Part shown: positions 1 through 11,213 of the stretch, piece by piece
Position numbering within the stretch: the first letter of the stretch is position 1
Layout of the letters: every line of letters begins with the position of its first letter
From: Physcia stellaris
Lineage: Eukaryota; Ascomycota; Lecanoromycetes; Caliciales; Physciaceae
Assembly (NCBI GenBank): GCA_018902385.1
Contig: JABSSW010000081.1
Location: 1 to 64,000, forward strand
Length of the DNA: 64,000 bases
Direction of reading: 5' to 3'
The notes under the pieces: generated by a model
What the model saw: the letters and a program-made list of their open reading frames with translations, nothing else
Told to the model about the DNA's origin: nothing
Databases searched by the model: none
Translations under genes and position numbers: made by a program

Positions 1-976
1 CAAAAATTTCGATAAAATTTACCATTCGATCGATAATATTTTCGACGTATCGATTTAACGTTCGTTCGATGTCGAAATAATCAACGAACGAATTATCGTG
101 GTCCTTTTTGGACAACGTTTTCACGCAATTTTCTGGAAATGTAAACGACGTCGTCATCACTTTAAGGGTGATCATTTTTGTGTTTAGCCGATAATTTATT
201 TCTTCAGAATAATCAATTTTCGACATATTTCAGAAACGAATTGATTTTTTATCGATCAAATTCAGAACGAAATTCAACAATGAAAATATTTGATTCGTCG
301 TTATATGTCGTTTTTTTTCGTAAACAATTTGTATTCGAATTTTTTGATTGCGCATTCAAATACAATCGTTGATTTTAACACAAGAATTTTCATTTTATGA
401 ATGCCACGTTTGATTTTTGTTCAATCGAATTTTTGAATTTTTTGAATTTTATCGAATGTTTTCGAAACAACGTTGATTGAAATTGATTTCGTTTTGAATT
501 TTTTGAATCAAATGTTTTGAAACAACGTTGATTAATTCGATATTTTTGAATTATTTAAATGCGATCGACGTTTATGTTATGCATCGCATTCATGAATCGT
601 TGACATGCGCATCGCATTTATGATTTTGATCGCATTTATTCGCATTTTTTCGAAACGTTTCGAATTTGCGATCAATAATTTTTGCAATTGTTTCAAAATT
701 TGACGATTGTTTTCGACGTTTTTTTTCATAATCGTCATGTAATCAAATCGTTTTGAAAATTCGTTAACAAAATTTTTGTTATCGAAACGATAATCGATTA
801 AAAAATTATATCGATTCAGTTTTTGAATTCATCGAATTTGACGTGACGACAATTTAATTGTGATCATAAATTGTTTCAAATTGCGATAATCAATAAAAAC
901 AAAAATTTGTTTTTTTGCGTTTTCGAAATAGTGTTTTCATTGTTTGAACGAAATCACAATAATCAACAATTTCTTG

Positions 977-1408
977 TTATAAATTTCGTAATTGTATTCG
1001 ATCGAAATCATTTTGCGTGAAAAATACGCAACAAAATGTCAATGATTTTCGTCGTTTTGTTGACATAAAAATGATTTCGAAAATTTTGTCGAATACGTCG
1101 ATTTCGATTCGAATAACACGTTCGAAATCGAAATGACGTAAAATTGATGTTTCGATAAATGTTTTGCGAAATCGTTTGAAAATTTTCAACGTTTCACTGA
1201 TCAAAAAAATGTGAATATTCGAAAATTTGTTGCGATTTCGATTTTGATTTCGTTTGCGTTTACGAATATTTTTTCGTAATTTTTGCGATTTTTTTAACAT
1301 AACGATCAAAAATTCAACAATTTTATTGAAATGTTTAATGAATCGTCGATAAAAATTAGCGATGTCGAGAAATTCATAATGTCGAAAACGTTGCGAAATA
1401 CAAATCAT
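977..1408 (-). pseudogene. Ty3/Gypsy pol remnant: reverse transcriptase end to RNase H start
   Basis: The 143-codon frame contains the family landmark ANFYRRFIKHFNK near its N-terminus (usual form NFYRRFI), then, after a basic insert, a segment ending ILRHFDFER, which corresponds to the start of the RNase H-like domain of Ty3/Gypsy Pol. The frame has no Gly, Pro or Trp, as expected from the local base bias. It is part of the fossil at 1-4195. Confidence 0.75.
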
Positions 1409-1746
1409 TGTTGAATAATTTCGATTTTCTTGTTTTCATTCGTATTTTTTGAATGAAATAACGAATTCAAAAAAATTTATTTCGTCAACGAATCATTTGC
1501 ATTTCTCAAAAACAATATATAATTTATTTTTTTTAAAACGATCAAAATTCATTTGATATCGTCGATATGAATTTCGACGTTCATCGAATAAATTATTATA
1601 TCGTTTAAATATATTACGACGTTAATATCGAAACGAATCGTCAAAATTCGATTAATAAAATCTTGAAACGTCGTCGAAACGTTAATGAAATCGAAAAAAA
1701 ATACGTTATATTCGAAATGATCATATCGAATACGAAAAATTGTTTT

Positions 1747-1941
1747 TCATTCGTTTTTATACTTGATACGCAATCGATGATAAACAACAATTAAATCGAT
1801 GTTAATATATTTGACGATTTTGTTAAATTTATTTAAATTTTCATCGATTAACGATAAAAAATATCTATTTTTTATCGTGAAAACATTAAAATTTCTGTAA
1901 TTCACACATAGACGTAAATTATCGTTTTTTTTTACGAACAA
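1747..1941 (-). pseudogene. Ty3/Gypsy reverse transcriptase fingers/palm remnant
   Basis: This 64-codon frame contains LRLCVNYRNFN and IKNRYFLSLIDE, followed by a YHRLRIK segment. These match in order the conserved N-terminal blocks of Ty3/Gypsy reverse transcriptase (the R-x-C-V-D-Y-R-x-L-N region, the I-x-N-x-Y-P-L region, and the AYHRIRI region). It sits between the gag remnant to its right and the RNase H remnant to its left, the correct order for a minus-strand element. Confidence 0.8.
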
Positions 1942-2907
1942 AATGAACGCTTTTGCAAAAAATTGTGAAAATCGAATGAAATCGTTAATTAAATGTTTTT
2001 CGATATAAACACGTAATATTCGAAATTCATTTTCAAATAAAAAATAAATTGATTCATGCGACGATTTTTTGTTTTTTTTAAATCAATAATATGATCGTCT
2101 GAATCATGATTCGATAATTCGTAAATTTTATTTTCGTTATCGAATTCTTCATACGTTTTCAGAATATCGAAAACGTGATTTTGATATCGAATTTTTTTTT
2201 CATTTTAATCAAAACAGATTTTATTTGAATTCGTTTTGAAACGCGATTTTACGCATGTCGAATTGTTTGTCAATATACATTCGTACGAACATGAAATACG
2301 TTTCAATTTCGTTATCGATGACGTTTATAATCAATTATTTTGATTCGATGTTCTCGATACGATTCGTCGTGAAAATGAAATGTTTTTTTTTTACAACGTC
2401 AAATTTGATATTGTCGTCGTTTCAATTCATTTTGATTTTCGAAAACTGTATTCAAAACATGTTTAACGTTAAATTTCAATTCAAATTCACGATCAAAACG
2501 ATTTTTCGAAAAAGCGATTGATTTTTTTTGACGTTGACATTTCGAATTGTACGAAATAAACGTTATATGTTTTCAAACGATGATTGTCAATTGTTATTGC
2601 ATCACAATTTAAAATTTCGAAACGACGAAAATCGAATTTTTCGTATAAACATGATTTATCAAATTAATTTTCGTTTTTGTATCGAATATTGTTTTCGATT
2701 CGTTTCAAATCTGATTTTGATTTGTATGTTAATTTTGATTTTAACGCATTTACGAATCACAAATTTTTTAAATTTTTGCGTCGTTTTTTTTTTTTTTGTT
2801 AACATGATTTTTGTTCATGTCTGAAAAAACGACGTATCGAAATCAAAATTCGAAAAATTTTTTTTTAACGACTTGAACGAAAATCATCAAATCGATTAGT
2901 TTTTTGA

Positions 2908-3381
2908 TTATTCAAAAATTTGATCAGCGAAAATAATTTTGTTTTTTTTGTTTGTGCAAATTTCGATTTGATGATTTGATTTGTCACAATTTATACAATT
3001 ATTTTTGTTTTGAATTTTTGAATTCGTTAACGAATCAACGATACATTCGAATATTTTTCGATTTGATTGATTCGTGATTCGAATTGATTTTGTTAATATT
3101 TTGATTTTTTTATTTTTAAATTTCGCAATTTTGAACTTTTCGTTTTCGTTTTCAGAATTGTCAATATTGAACGAAATTTTACGTTTTTTGAATTTTTTGA
3201 ATTTTTTTTCAGAATTTGAACGTTTTTTTATACGTTTGAATCGTTCAAACAACTTCGTTTTTGTGAAAATTTTCTTTTTCTTAAAAAGTATGCAACGAAA
3301 TTTCAAACGTAATTCGTCACGAAAATCGTTCAATTTTATTGTTTTCGTGAATTTGAATTCGAATTTTAATTCAACAAACAT
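2908..3381 (-). pseudogene. Gag nucleocapsid remnant with CCHC zinc knuckle
   Basis: This 157-codon frame is strongly basic (Lys/Arg/Phe-rich) and ends with CINCDKSNHQIEIC, a C-x2-C-x4-H-x4-C zinc knuckle typical of retrotransposon nucleocapsid proteins that bind RNA. Another frame at 3384-3602 is probably more of the same gag. The placement between LTR-like sequence (3992 onward) and the reverse transcriptase remnant fits gag. Confidence 0.65.
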
Positions 3382-3991
3382 ATTTATTCGTTCGACATTG
3401 TAATTTTTAATCGATTGATTGTGATTTTGTTTGTATTTGCGATATTTTTCAAAAATTCTGTTGCAACGTGATTGTTCGCTCGATGTCGTTTTTCAAAAAA
3501 ATTTGAATTCGATTCAAATGTATTGTTTGTTTGAATGAAAATCGATTTTTGCGTTTCAAAATTTGTTCGTATTGTTATTTGATTTAAAATAAATATCAAC
3601 ATATGCGATTTTGATTAAATTCGAAAATTGAATTATGTAATTCACGTTGTTTTGCGTGAATTGATTTTTCATTTGTTTGCAATATTTTTTTCATTTTTTG
3701 TAATTTTCGTTTTCATATTGATTCGAAGTCGTTTCGATGATTTTCATGACGAAAAATTTTCAAACAAAATCAAAAACAAAAATAAATGAAATAGAAACAA
3801 ATGAAATAATGATTGCAAATTTCGAACGTTCGACAATTCGAATTTTGAATTTGATTTTTTTTTGTGATTTTTTTCGATTTGTTGTTTGTAATAAATCAAT
3901 CAAAAAAATAAATCAACATTTTCGACAAATTCAAAAAACAAATCATTATCAGAATTCGACATGATGTATGCGAAACAACAAAATTGTGTTT

Positions 3992-4195
3992 TGTTAAATA
4001 TATACGAATGATATCATTTTGAAATATGATAACGATTAAAATGTAAAATTCGTATTAAAAATAATATAATTTAATGAATTATTGACATCAAAAATGTATA
4101 ATTTGAAATGTAATATATTGATTTATTAATCGTTACAAAACAGATTACGTTTTGCAATTGTTTTTTATTCACATTTTATTTATTCAATCGTACGA
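3992..4195. repeat. LTR-like repeat, copy 1 (second copy at 43081)
   Basis: It starts TGTTAA. Shared blocks with the sequence at 43081 include ACGAATGAT, ATTAAAATGTAAAAT, GACATCA, AATGTATAA, TTTTGCAA and GTACGAA in the same order over about 185 bases. In both places it lies immediately upstream (minus-strand sense) of a gag-like frame, as a 5' LTR would. The exact outer limit is unclear. Confidence 0.5.
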
Positions 4196-5760
4196 ATTCG
4201 ATCGATTTCGATTGACAATATGAATTTGTTGAATTTATCGTTAATCGAATTGTAAAATGATTGAAATTGATTTTTTTCGAAATCATTCGAATTTCGATAA
4301 TCGAATTGTTTGACGAAATGCGAATCGCATTTTCGAAAATTTTGAATTTTTATTTTTTACAAAATATGTTTTTATCAATTCATTTTTTGAAAACGTTTTT
4401 TGAATGATTATAATAACATTTTTCAAAATCATATTTGATGAAATCGTTGTTTATGTATTTTTGACTGATACAAAAAAATCGATGTATTCAAATTTTGATG
4501 TATTAAAACGAATACGTTTAAATATTTCGAAACGATCAACGATTCATGCAATTGAATTTGATTTTGCTATCGTATCGATGATGATTTTAACGAAATTCAA
4601 AAAAAAAATTTCGATTTCGATGAAATTTGTGTTTTCGAAAATTCATTCGTCACGTTGACGAATTACGAAATAATTGAAATGAATTAATTTGTGCATTTTG
4701 AATAACAAAATATTTTAACAAAATACGTCGACAATGAATTTCGAATCAACGTTTTCGATAATTAATTGATTATGTAATGATTCAACGATTTTAATATAAA
4801 ATTCGACGTTCGTTAAAATAACAAATCGATCAATAAAATCGAAAATGATATCGACGAAAAAAACGAAAATATTTTTTAAAACGTTTTGTTATTTTTGTTC
4901 AATAAATCAATGATGTTCAATTTGTTATAACAATAATAAAAAACGATGATTGACGTTCATTGCATTGAACAAATAATAAAAATTTTATTCAAATTTCGTT
5001 CGTGTTTTTCGACGACGATAATGAAATTCGTGAATTTGATTTTCGTTTTTGCATCGATGAAATTTCAATCGATATTTTTGTTGTATAAAAATTCGACGAT
5101 AAATATTGATTTTATTGATAAATTGATTGTTTATTTAACATGATTAATTCAAAATCGTTTTTGACGTCGATTTTTCAATTGAAATATTGTTTTGATTTTG
5201 AAATGAAAACGACAAAATTATGAACGATGTTTGACGTAATCATTGTGATATTTGAATTTGAAAATTTGAATCGTATAAATGAAAAAAAAAACGTATGTGA
5301 TTCGTGAAATCGTGTAAAACGTAAATTTCATGTCGTATTTTTTTTTTTCATTTCGTAACAAATGAATTCGAAACATCAATTCGAAACAACGACGAATTCA
5401 TCAATCATCGAATCGTGTATATGAAATTTCGTGTTTTTTAAAAACGTTTTTATCGAAATCGAATGATCGATCGTGCGTTCGAATTTGACGTTCGTTTAAA
5501 CGATAAATGACATTTTCATCGATCGACGTCGATGTTAATTTTTGAATTTTTGAAAAATTAAATAACGATCGTTAAAATAAACAATATGCATTTTATTAAC
5601 GACATTAAATGACGATAAATTCGTTGTGAATTCAATTTGATATTTTCGAATTTAATCGTTGTTTAATCAATCAAAGATTTTTCGATCGATGCATTTAAAA
5701 TCAACGTTTGAATGTTGTAAAATAATATAAATCGATTCGAATGATATTTGACAAACATTG
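4196..5760. other. AT-rich DNA without a recognised gene
   Basis: This stretch has the same C-before-purine, G-after-pyrimidine pattern as the neighbouring fossil. Open frames at 4404-4658 and 4946-5143 (plus) are Phe/Ile/Lys/Ser-rich and match no family I recognise. They are probably further decayed repeat. No terminal repeats could be fixed. Confidence 0.5.
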
Positions 5761-5880
5761 TCGAACTCATAATTTGTTACAAATATGTAAAGTGCAACGT
5801 GTTTATTATTCATGATAATACTATTTATCGTACATGTGATGAATGTGAATTATTGTACAGAGTTTGCACGCTAGTCTATA
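5760..5880. other. Left isochore boundary (AT-rich to gene island)
   Basis: Within about 120 bases the sequence changes from hypermutated AT-rich DNA to mixed composition in which CT, AG, CC and GG dinucleotides are common again. No LTR or inverted repeat marks the edge. Confidence 0.7.
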
Positions 5881-6019
5881 ACAGAATAACGTCTTGACAT
5901 TGCCTTTGGTGGTGAGTTTACTCCAACAGGTGCCGCACTCAGTCTTCCAATGTCGTACTGATCAGAAGATGACGGTTACCTTTTGAAGCACGCACGCTGA
6001 GAACGATACGAGGTTTCAG

Positions 6020-6600
6020 ATGCCTCGTCCGCAGCTGGCATGGTGGAAGCATCAATCAGCTTTTTTGCGCTTTCCACTGATGGGTTGCTGTGAAGTTTCC
6101 TGTTCGCATACTCTCTTGAATAGCCAGTTCCGGCAAGGCTCGCAGTCGCAGAGGAGTTTCATACTCTGCCGTGTCACTCCTTTGCATTGGAAGTCGACCG
6201 GTGGTGGAACCAGCATGAAGTCGCAGGATGACCCATCATCGTACGCACGAGCCACTTACTTTGCAGCGCTGTCCGTGTGGAAGCTCTATGATCGACTATG
6301 TAAGAGCTGTATGGACACTTGATTAAACTAAAGTCATGTACAGTGGGCTGAGTGGCTGTACTCTCATCGAAAATCTGACTGGAGCTACCGGTAAGAATGT
6401 CGTATACATCCTCTTCGGTCTTGTTCGCAATAGTTCGCAGAACAACAAAAGCTGGAAGCCATTCGTGCCGCCCTGTTTCAATTTTCGTCAACTGCCCCTG
6501 CATATGTTCTCAGCATGGATAGCTGCTCGTTTCAGTAACATTGAGTGCCACCTAATGCTCAACTTACCCTTGTATCATCGTTAATGTCAACGCCTCCTGC
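6020..6600 (-). other. Possible decayed or mis-spliced gene, minus strand
   Basis: Two minus-strand frames have protein-like composition: 6174-6503 (109 codons, ATG start) and 6052-6255 (67 codons, Cys-rich, with CDCEPC). Just upstream there is a good intron signature on the minus strand: a GTAAGT donor near 6567 and an ATATGCAG acceptor near 6500, about 70 bases apart. I could not find an ATG exon that keeps frame across that acceptor, so this may be a pseudogene or a gene with a distant first exon. No family is recognised. Confidence 0.3.
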
Positions 6601-6708
6601 GTCAGCTGTACAGCTGCATTGCTCTTATGTAAATGTTAAGGTTGGTTCATGCTATTCTCAACTTATCTACCAATAGTTTTACATTTCAGATTGTGATCTC
6701 TATCCACC

Positions 6709-6900
6709 ATGCTCTCTTTTCACCGCCCTATCCTCGTCGCATTGGTTCTTTGGATCAGTTCCACGTCAACGCTTCCGATTGATAGAATTAATCCGCGTCA
6801 GAACAGCGATCTCGGCATGGCGGCCGCCGACGGACTCGCTGTAGGGCCGGAAGCTGGTCATCTTTCACCCCCGACGATGTGGGAAATGCCTCCAGAATGA
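6709..6900 (+). CDS. Candidate small secreted protein, 63 aa
   Basis: ATG at 6709 follows a CCACC context that favours initiation. Residues 1 to about 22 form a classic signal peptide: a short basic start (MLSFHRP), a hydrophobic core ILVALVLW, then small residues STSTLP before a likely cleavage site. The mature part is only about 40 residues, acidic, Pro/Met-rich and free of Cys. No domain is recognised. An intron joining further exons downstream is possible, since the stop is close and the next 800 bases hold no other clear frame. The location close to an AT-rich block resembles known effector-gene settings in plant-pathogenic ascomycetes, but that is inference. Confidence 0.45.
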   Translation: MLSFHRPILVALVLWISSTSTLPIDRINPRQNSDLGMAAADGLAVGPEAGHLSPPTMWEMPPE

Positions 6901-8065
6901 AGTAGGAGTACTTGTTGTCAGAAAACATCCATATGCTAAGACAGAGAGCAGTCTCCCGAAACACTACCATAGAGCGTTCCCAAACTCTACCAATCTCTCA
7001 TTGAAACATTCATTCGCACGGCCAGATAAGGGACAACGACTCTATGACCAGATACGTGGCGATTGTAATGTTGGCCTTCGGCCTTTGAAGATTGATATCG
7101 ACAGCTAGGAACAATGTATGGCATACATACAAGTGTACGATCTTACTGCGAGTTTCATGGGTATTTCTATGATGTTAGCACTTCTGGACAGAATAGATCC
7201 TCTTAGCCATCATAATCCACTCCGGTGCGACCGTTCTAATGAGTACGAGATCCCCCATCTATCTTGACATTTGCCGTGATGTGCCCTAAGGGGTAGCGAA
7301 CTTGCACTTGAAACCTGGCTTTTATCACACAAGTTGCATCATTGAGCTGTGCGGTTACGTCTGGCGGTTCTGACCCAGGTGTTTTCCCGCTATTCTGGTT
7401 TGACGTCTCTGCATTGCAGTATTACTCCTTGAGGATTTGCAGATGATGGATCTCTGCATCGTCTGACCTTTTCAATCACTCTTTTTCCCCATGACGTAAA
7501 GCAACGAATAAGGCGTCCAATTGTAACCTCAAGCCTTTCTTTGTCGTAGCACGACTGGAACTCGTCGCTCTCTTATCGAAGTGATACTACATGCGGCACG
7601 TCCCTAAGCACATATTTCAAACCGTTTTACAGCTGCATAGCAGACTTAGAGACCAGCAAATGCACAGCCTGTGAATGTGCCCGACCTACAACGTTAATGC
7701 AGACCGACGTATGAAAAATTTGTGGTCATTTTATTGCCACGATAGCGTTCGCTCCTGCTGAACCACAACATATGCCCTTCCTCTCGGCCAGGGCGTTCTG
7801 TACGTCAGTTTGTCACGTTAGTGAAACACTATTCCGCAGTCATGCCTTGACTTACCGACACAACGGTGCTACTCGCTTGGCAAATTCCTTGTTTTCAACT
7901 GCTCTTTCCTCTTTTGGTGGGATCTTAGCACTGGAGCTGTTGTATCCGTTTTTGGTAGCGTATCACAACTTACATAAAAATCATTAAAGAACAGAAGGGC
8001 GGGAAGTCTAATCATACTTTAGCATAGGCTCCGGAACCTTTACCTGCTTTGCCGACTTTCCAACC
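6901..8065. other. Gene-poor part of the island
   Basis: Composition is normal but no convincing gene is visible. The frame at 7772-7987 (plus, 71 codons, ATG start) is the best candidate; it has no recognisable domain, and I do not call it. Confidence 0.4.
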
Positions 8066-8157
8066 AGAATCTTCACAGCATCAGAAGGTATCAGAGTAGT
8101 GTTTAGTATTAGACTTTTTATCTCTGAGGAGTGCCACCGCTCGCCAGGGCATGGGAG
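8066..8157 (+). repeat. Dispersed repeat, copy 1 (about 92 bp)
   Basis: This sequence is shared with 12034-12126 in the same orientation. Exact blocks in the same order are TCAGAGTAGT, GTGCCACC and GCCAGGGCATG, with similar sequence between them. It is non-coding in all frames and lies in the normal-composition island, so it is not part of the hypermutated repeats. The AGAGTAGT block slightly resembles a tRNA A-box, which would allow a SINE origin, but I see no B-box. Confidence 0.6.
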
Positions 8158-8991
8158 ATGGTTTCCGTAAGGCTGCAGACTTTTATCTGCGGAATGTTAG
8201 AGAGATGAGGCGTTGTAGATATGCTCGTAATTAATCTGTTCACGAACTCCCATACGCGTTGACTCGAATTTTAAGAATGTATAGAAAATTAGGCATGCCT
8301 TCAGATCATGAGATCGTTGATGCTGCAAAGTAATGTTCTTACGAGGATTTGACTTTCAATGTGTTTAAAGATAATTGCCAGACAAGGGGAGAATCAGATT
8401 TCATTCGACATGAAAGTCCAATCAGAAGATTGTGTTTCTCGCCAAGTGATCGAAAACAAATTCAACACACACAGCTGCCAGCGACCATCTCGCAACGGTA
8501 GTAAACGTTGTATTTCTAATGCCCTGGGTTCCAGCTTTTCCAACAGAGAGTTTGAAGAACCCGCGAAGTGGGAATGGTTGAGTATGTTGTATGACCATAG
8601 ACCTAATGTACACGAATAATATTATCAAATTCAGGATTTCCAACATTATGTGATAAACAGATAGAGTAGCAACGACGTCTACAGTGTGGAGTTACGCATA
8701 CCGGTCATTTATTTTCATAGAGTTCCCATTCACATTCTGGGGTATCTTTATTTGTATCGTACCCGAAAGATCGGGGAATGCGTTGAATCTAGGGTGACCA
8801 TTAGAATTGTGGGTTTCCTACAGAGTGAAGTGCACGTTTGCTCACGTTAGGGGTTTTCAGTCGCTGTAAAGCACAAGGCTGGCAGTGGCGGTATGAATCT
8901 CGGAACCAATAGTCCCTAGCATTCTGCATTTTGCTCCACCTAAGTCTCCAATTAGCATGATTGGTGTATGAGGTGAAAACGTCAGCAGGGC
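8158..8991. other. Intergenic stretch with a weak 86-codon frame
   Basis: A plus-strand ATG frame at 8359-8619 has ordinary composition but no recognised domain and overlaps an opposite frame at 8422-8646. It may be the 3' flank of the F-box gene. No repeat was seen. Confidence 0.35.
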
Positions 8992-10119
8992 TTACGATCC
9001 GATATCGATAACTGCCGTCAGCCTTCGTTTGTCCCAGAAGACGTAGCCCCAGTCTCGGAGCCCTTTGTTCGTATCTGACCCTGGCGCACATCCCTCTGAA
9101 GCACAGTGCCACCCCATGCTTGGTTCTTCCACACTATCTTGATAAGAAGACGAGTAATAATACCCGTTCCTTTCCGGCCAGCCGAGGAAGGACGGGTCAC
9201 GGCCTAGCAGGCCGAATGTGTCCTCGATACCTCCTGAATACTCCTGGCTGTTGTTGATAACCATTTCCGCCTGGCGAAGCGGATCAGCAGTGAAAAGCTT
9301 TCTAAGGAATGGAAGTCCTCGGGATACCAAGGACTCCAGATACATCTCATTGGAAAGTTTGCCGTCGGTACCGAACCAGTCTTCGTCGTTACCCCGTGAG
9401 GCTTGGGGCGTACCGTGACCCATTCCTGCAATATCGCCACTGACAAAATCATCTTCGACCAGGTCGAAGATTCGCCACAGCCGACGCCTTATATAATCTG
9501 TTATGCATGCAATCTCCTCGACCTCGTCGTAATCATAACTCTCAAGGAAGTCGGCGCACGGGCGAAGTTCTTCCCTGTACCATCCATCACCATTACCGGA
9601 TCTTGGTGGGAATAGGGAATGGAACGTGTCAAACCGACACAAAGCTCTGGCAATTCTCAGTTCCTCAACCACTGACAGTTCCGAAAAGACCAGATCACCA
9701 TCAAGATGCAGGTTCATCATTTCGCCGAGGCGAGCGAGAATGGCAAGGCTTTCTTTAGCGAAGTCTGCGACAAACCATTCTAGATGCGCATTCAGTCTTA
9801 TCATAGGCATGGACAGATCTGGTGGGAGTTGCGGGATATTGAAGCCTTGGTCGTCCAATGTGTCGGTGAAGACCTTCACATCCTCTCGGGATTGTGGTGT
9901 AGGCAATTTTGAGGCTCTGACCGCCCATACATTAGTGGGTACAAGTGAATGGCGGACAGCGAGAGCCGTCAATTGATAGTCACGTCTTGATCTGAAGACT
10001 TGAAAGTAGCGAGGAGAGGCACGAATTAGTGAATAAAGGGTAGTGGCAGAGGATATGTAGCACATAATCAGAGATTGGACTTCTGGCTCGAGGCTTTCAA
10101 ATGGAGACAGATTGTCCAT
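8992..10119 (-). CDS. F-box-like protein, 375 aa
   Basis: This is a single uninterrupted frame with ATG at 10119 and stop at 8992. Residues about 5-50 (LEPEVQSLIMCYI, then TLYSLIRASPRYFQVF) match the F-box of a large Pezizomycotina family, the helical motif by which such proteins would bind Skp1 in an SCF ubiquitin ligase. The rest is mainly helical, with acidic stretches, and ends in LRDWGYVFWDKRRL, a C-terminal signature I know from fungal proteins of this group. It has no signal peptide or membrane segment, so it is probably cytosolic or nuclear. Codon use and GC content are normal, with no sign of the mutation pattern seen in the flanks. The substrate is unknown. It is the best-supported host gene in the window. 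Confidence 0.85.
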   Translation of the reverse strand: MDNLSPFESLEPEVQSLIMCYISSATTLYSLIRASPRYFQVFRSRRDYQLTALAVRHSLVPTNVWAVRASKLPTPQSREDVKVFTDTLDDQGFNIPQLPPDLSMPMIRLNAHLEWFVADFAKESLAILARLGEMMNLHLDGDLVFSELSVVEELRIARALCRFDTFHSLFPPRSGNGDGWYREELRPCADFLESYDYDEVEEIACITDYIRRRLWRIFDLVEDDFVSGDIAGMGHGTPQASRGNDEDWFGTDGKLSNEMYLESLVSRGLPFLRKLFTADPLRQAEMVINNSQEYSGGIEDTFGLLGRDPSFLGWPERNGYYYSSSYQDSVEEPSMGWHCASEGCAPGSDTNKGLRDWGYVFWDKRRLTAVIDIGS

Positions 10120-10900
10120 TTTTGCGGCAATCCGGAATCCTGAATCGCAAGGGCGCGAGCTTGCAGTGAGATGGATTTATGTCAAGATGAAGTAGAGGGA
10201 TTAGGGTCATTTCCTCTAAGCGCTTTAGGTCGGATAGCCAAGACCGCGCTAGCCGGCTAAACCGTTCGTGTAACGCGTGACGCCAAGAAGTCACCTATCA
10301 GATTGACTCATCTGCCGCTGCCATGACACTCTACAACAAACCCTCTCCCTCGATCTAAAGTCCTGATACCAGCATGCCCTAGCCAATGGATCGGACGGCT
10401 CAAACGCATTTTTCAGAATTGGCGTGGGACCCGCCTTTGATGCTACGACTAACCGTTAGCGGCCTAAATTAGTTCGACGACAATGCAAGACCCGCGAATC
10501 AACATCCGAGTGCAATTGATCGCGGCGGCTACTGAGCCTGAACTACTGCACTATCAGAAACCATTACGACTGTTTCCAATTTGACGGGCCTACCTGCCAT
10601 GGATATCGTATTGACTCGCCTTCAACTTTCGCTCTTCTTTTCTCGCACCCAGCTAATGCAAGCTTTTAGACTTGTTCGATCTATAACGCAGGTTTTCATT
10701 CAGACTCATGCTTTTTCGTTTCATGCTATGGATTGTTGCTACTGCGTCTGTCGCTGCTTATGTCTGGCGTAACGCCCGGTTTCGCTTAGCTTCTCTGTCA
10801 AGTAAATTGTTGGTCAGGAATTATTGATTTCTTGAGGCATCTTTTGATGGCTATGCTTAGGCCATTTGAAAGCCAGGATGTGATTTGAATGAAAAGACTC
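10120..10900. other. Intergenic region upstream of the F-box gene
   Basis: This is the shared upstream space of the minus-strand F-box gene and a plus-strand transcription unit to the right. Short frames at 10097-10294 (minus) and 10581-10772 (plus) show no domain. I see no repeat. Confidence 0.4.
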
Positions 10901-10910
10901 CTATATAAGC
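10901..10910 (+). promoter_or_regulatory. Possible TATA box
   Basis: CTATATAAGC lies about 310 bases upstream of the first plausible ATG (11214) of the unknown plus-strand gene. The distance would need a long 5' leader, so this is only a candidate. Confidence 0.3.
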
Positions 10911-11213
10911 TCCCAGGTTCTTATAGAACGACATTATTAGACACTCAAACATCTGACCTGCCCACTATATATCTATCGTTCAAGATACACCGATCCGTGG
11001 ATACTCCGAAGCTTCCAGAAAAAATCATTCCTGCTATACAACATTGTCAACATCAAATCCTAGTACGATCACTAGTAGTAATCCACCCTCCATTCTTGAG
11101 GACGAGACTCTATAGCAACATATACAGTTACCACACAGTCTTGTCGCTCCATTGCCCCTGGGGCTTGCACTTTTCATCCCAACACTTACCCTCGGCAGTC
11201 ATCGGGAAGAGAG

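Larger units (their letters stand above)
1..4195 (-). mobile_element. Ty3/Gypsy LTR-retrotransposon fossil, truncated by the window edge
   Basis: Minus-strand remnants appear in the order expected of a Ty3/Gypsy element read from right to left: a gag tail with a CCHC knuckle (2908-3381), reverse transcriptase (1747-1941), and the reverse transcriptase to RNase H junction (977-1408). An LTR-like sequence starts with TGTTAA at 3992 and is shared with a second copy at 43081. The element is broken in many places and old; the integrase end lies off the window or is no longer readable at 1-970. Its base pattern is the strong CpT/CpC-depleted type. The right limit is approximate. Confidence 0.75.

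Noticed and set aside
7772-7987. 71-codon ATG frame as a gene
   Set aside because: No domain, no signal peptide at the N-terminus, no splice context or conserved neighbour; length is within chance expectation.
9018-9976. Frames on both strands inside 8992-10119
   Set aside because: They are shadows of the F-box gene, with poor composition and no independent start context.
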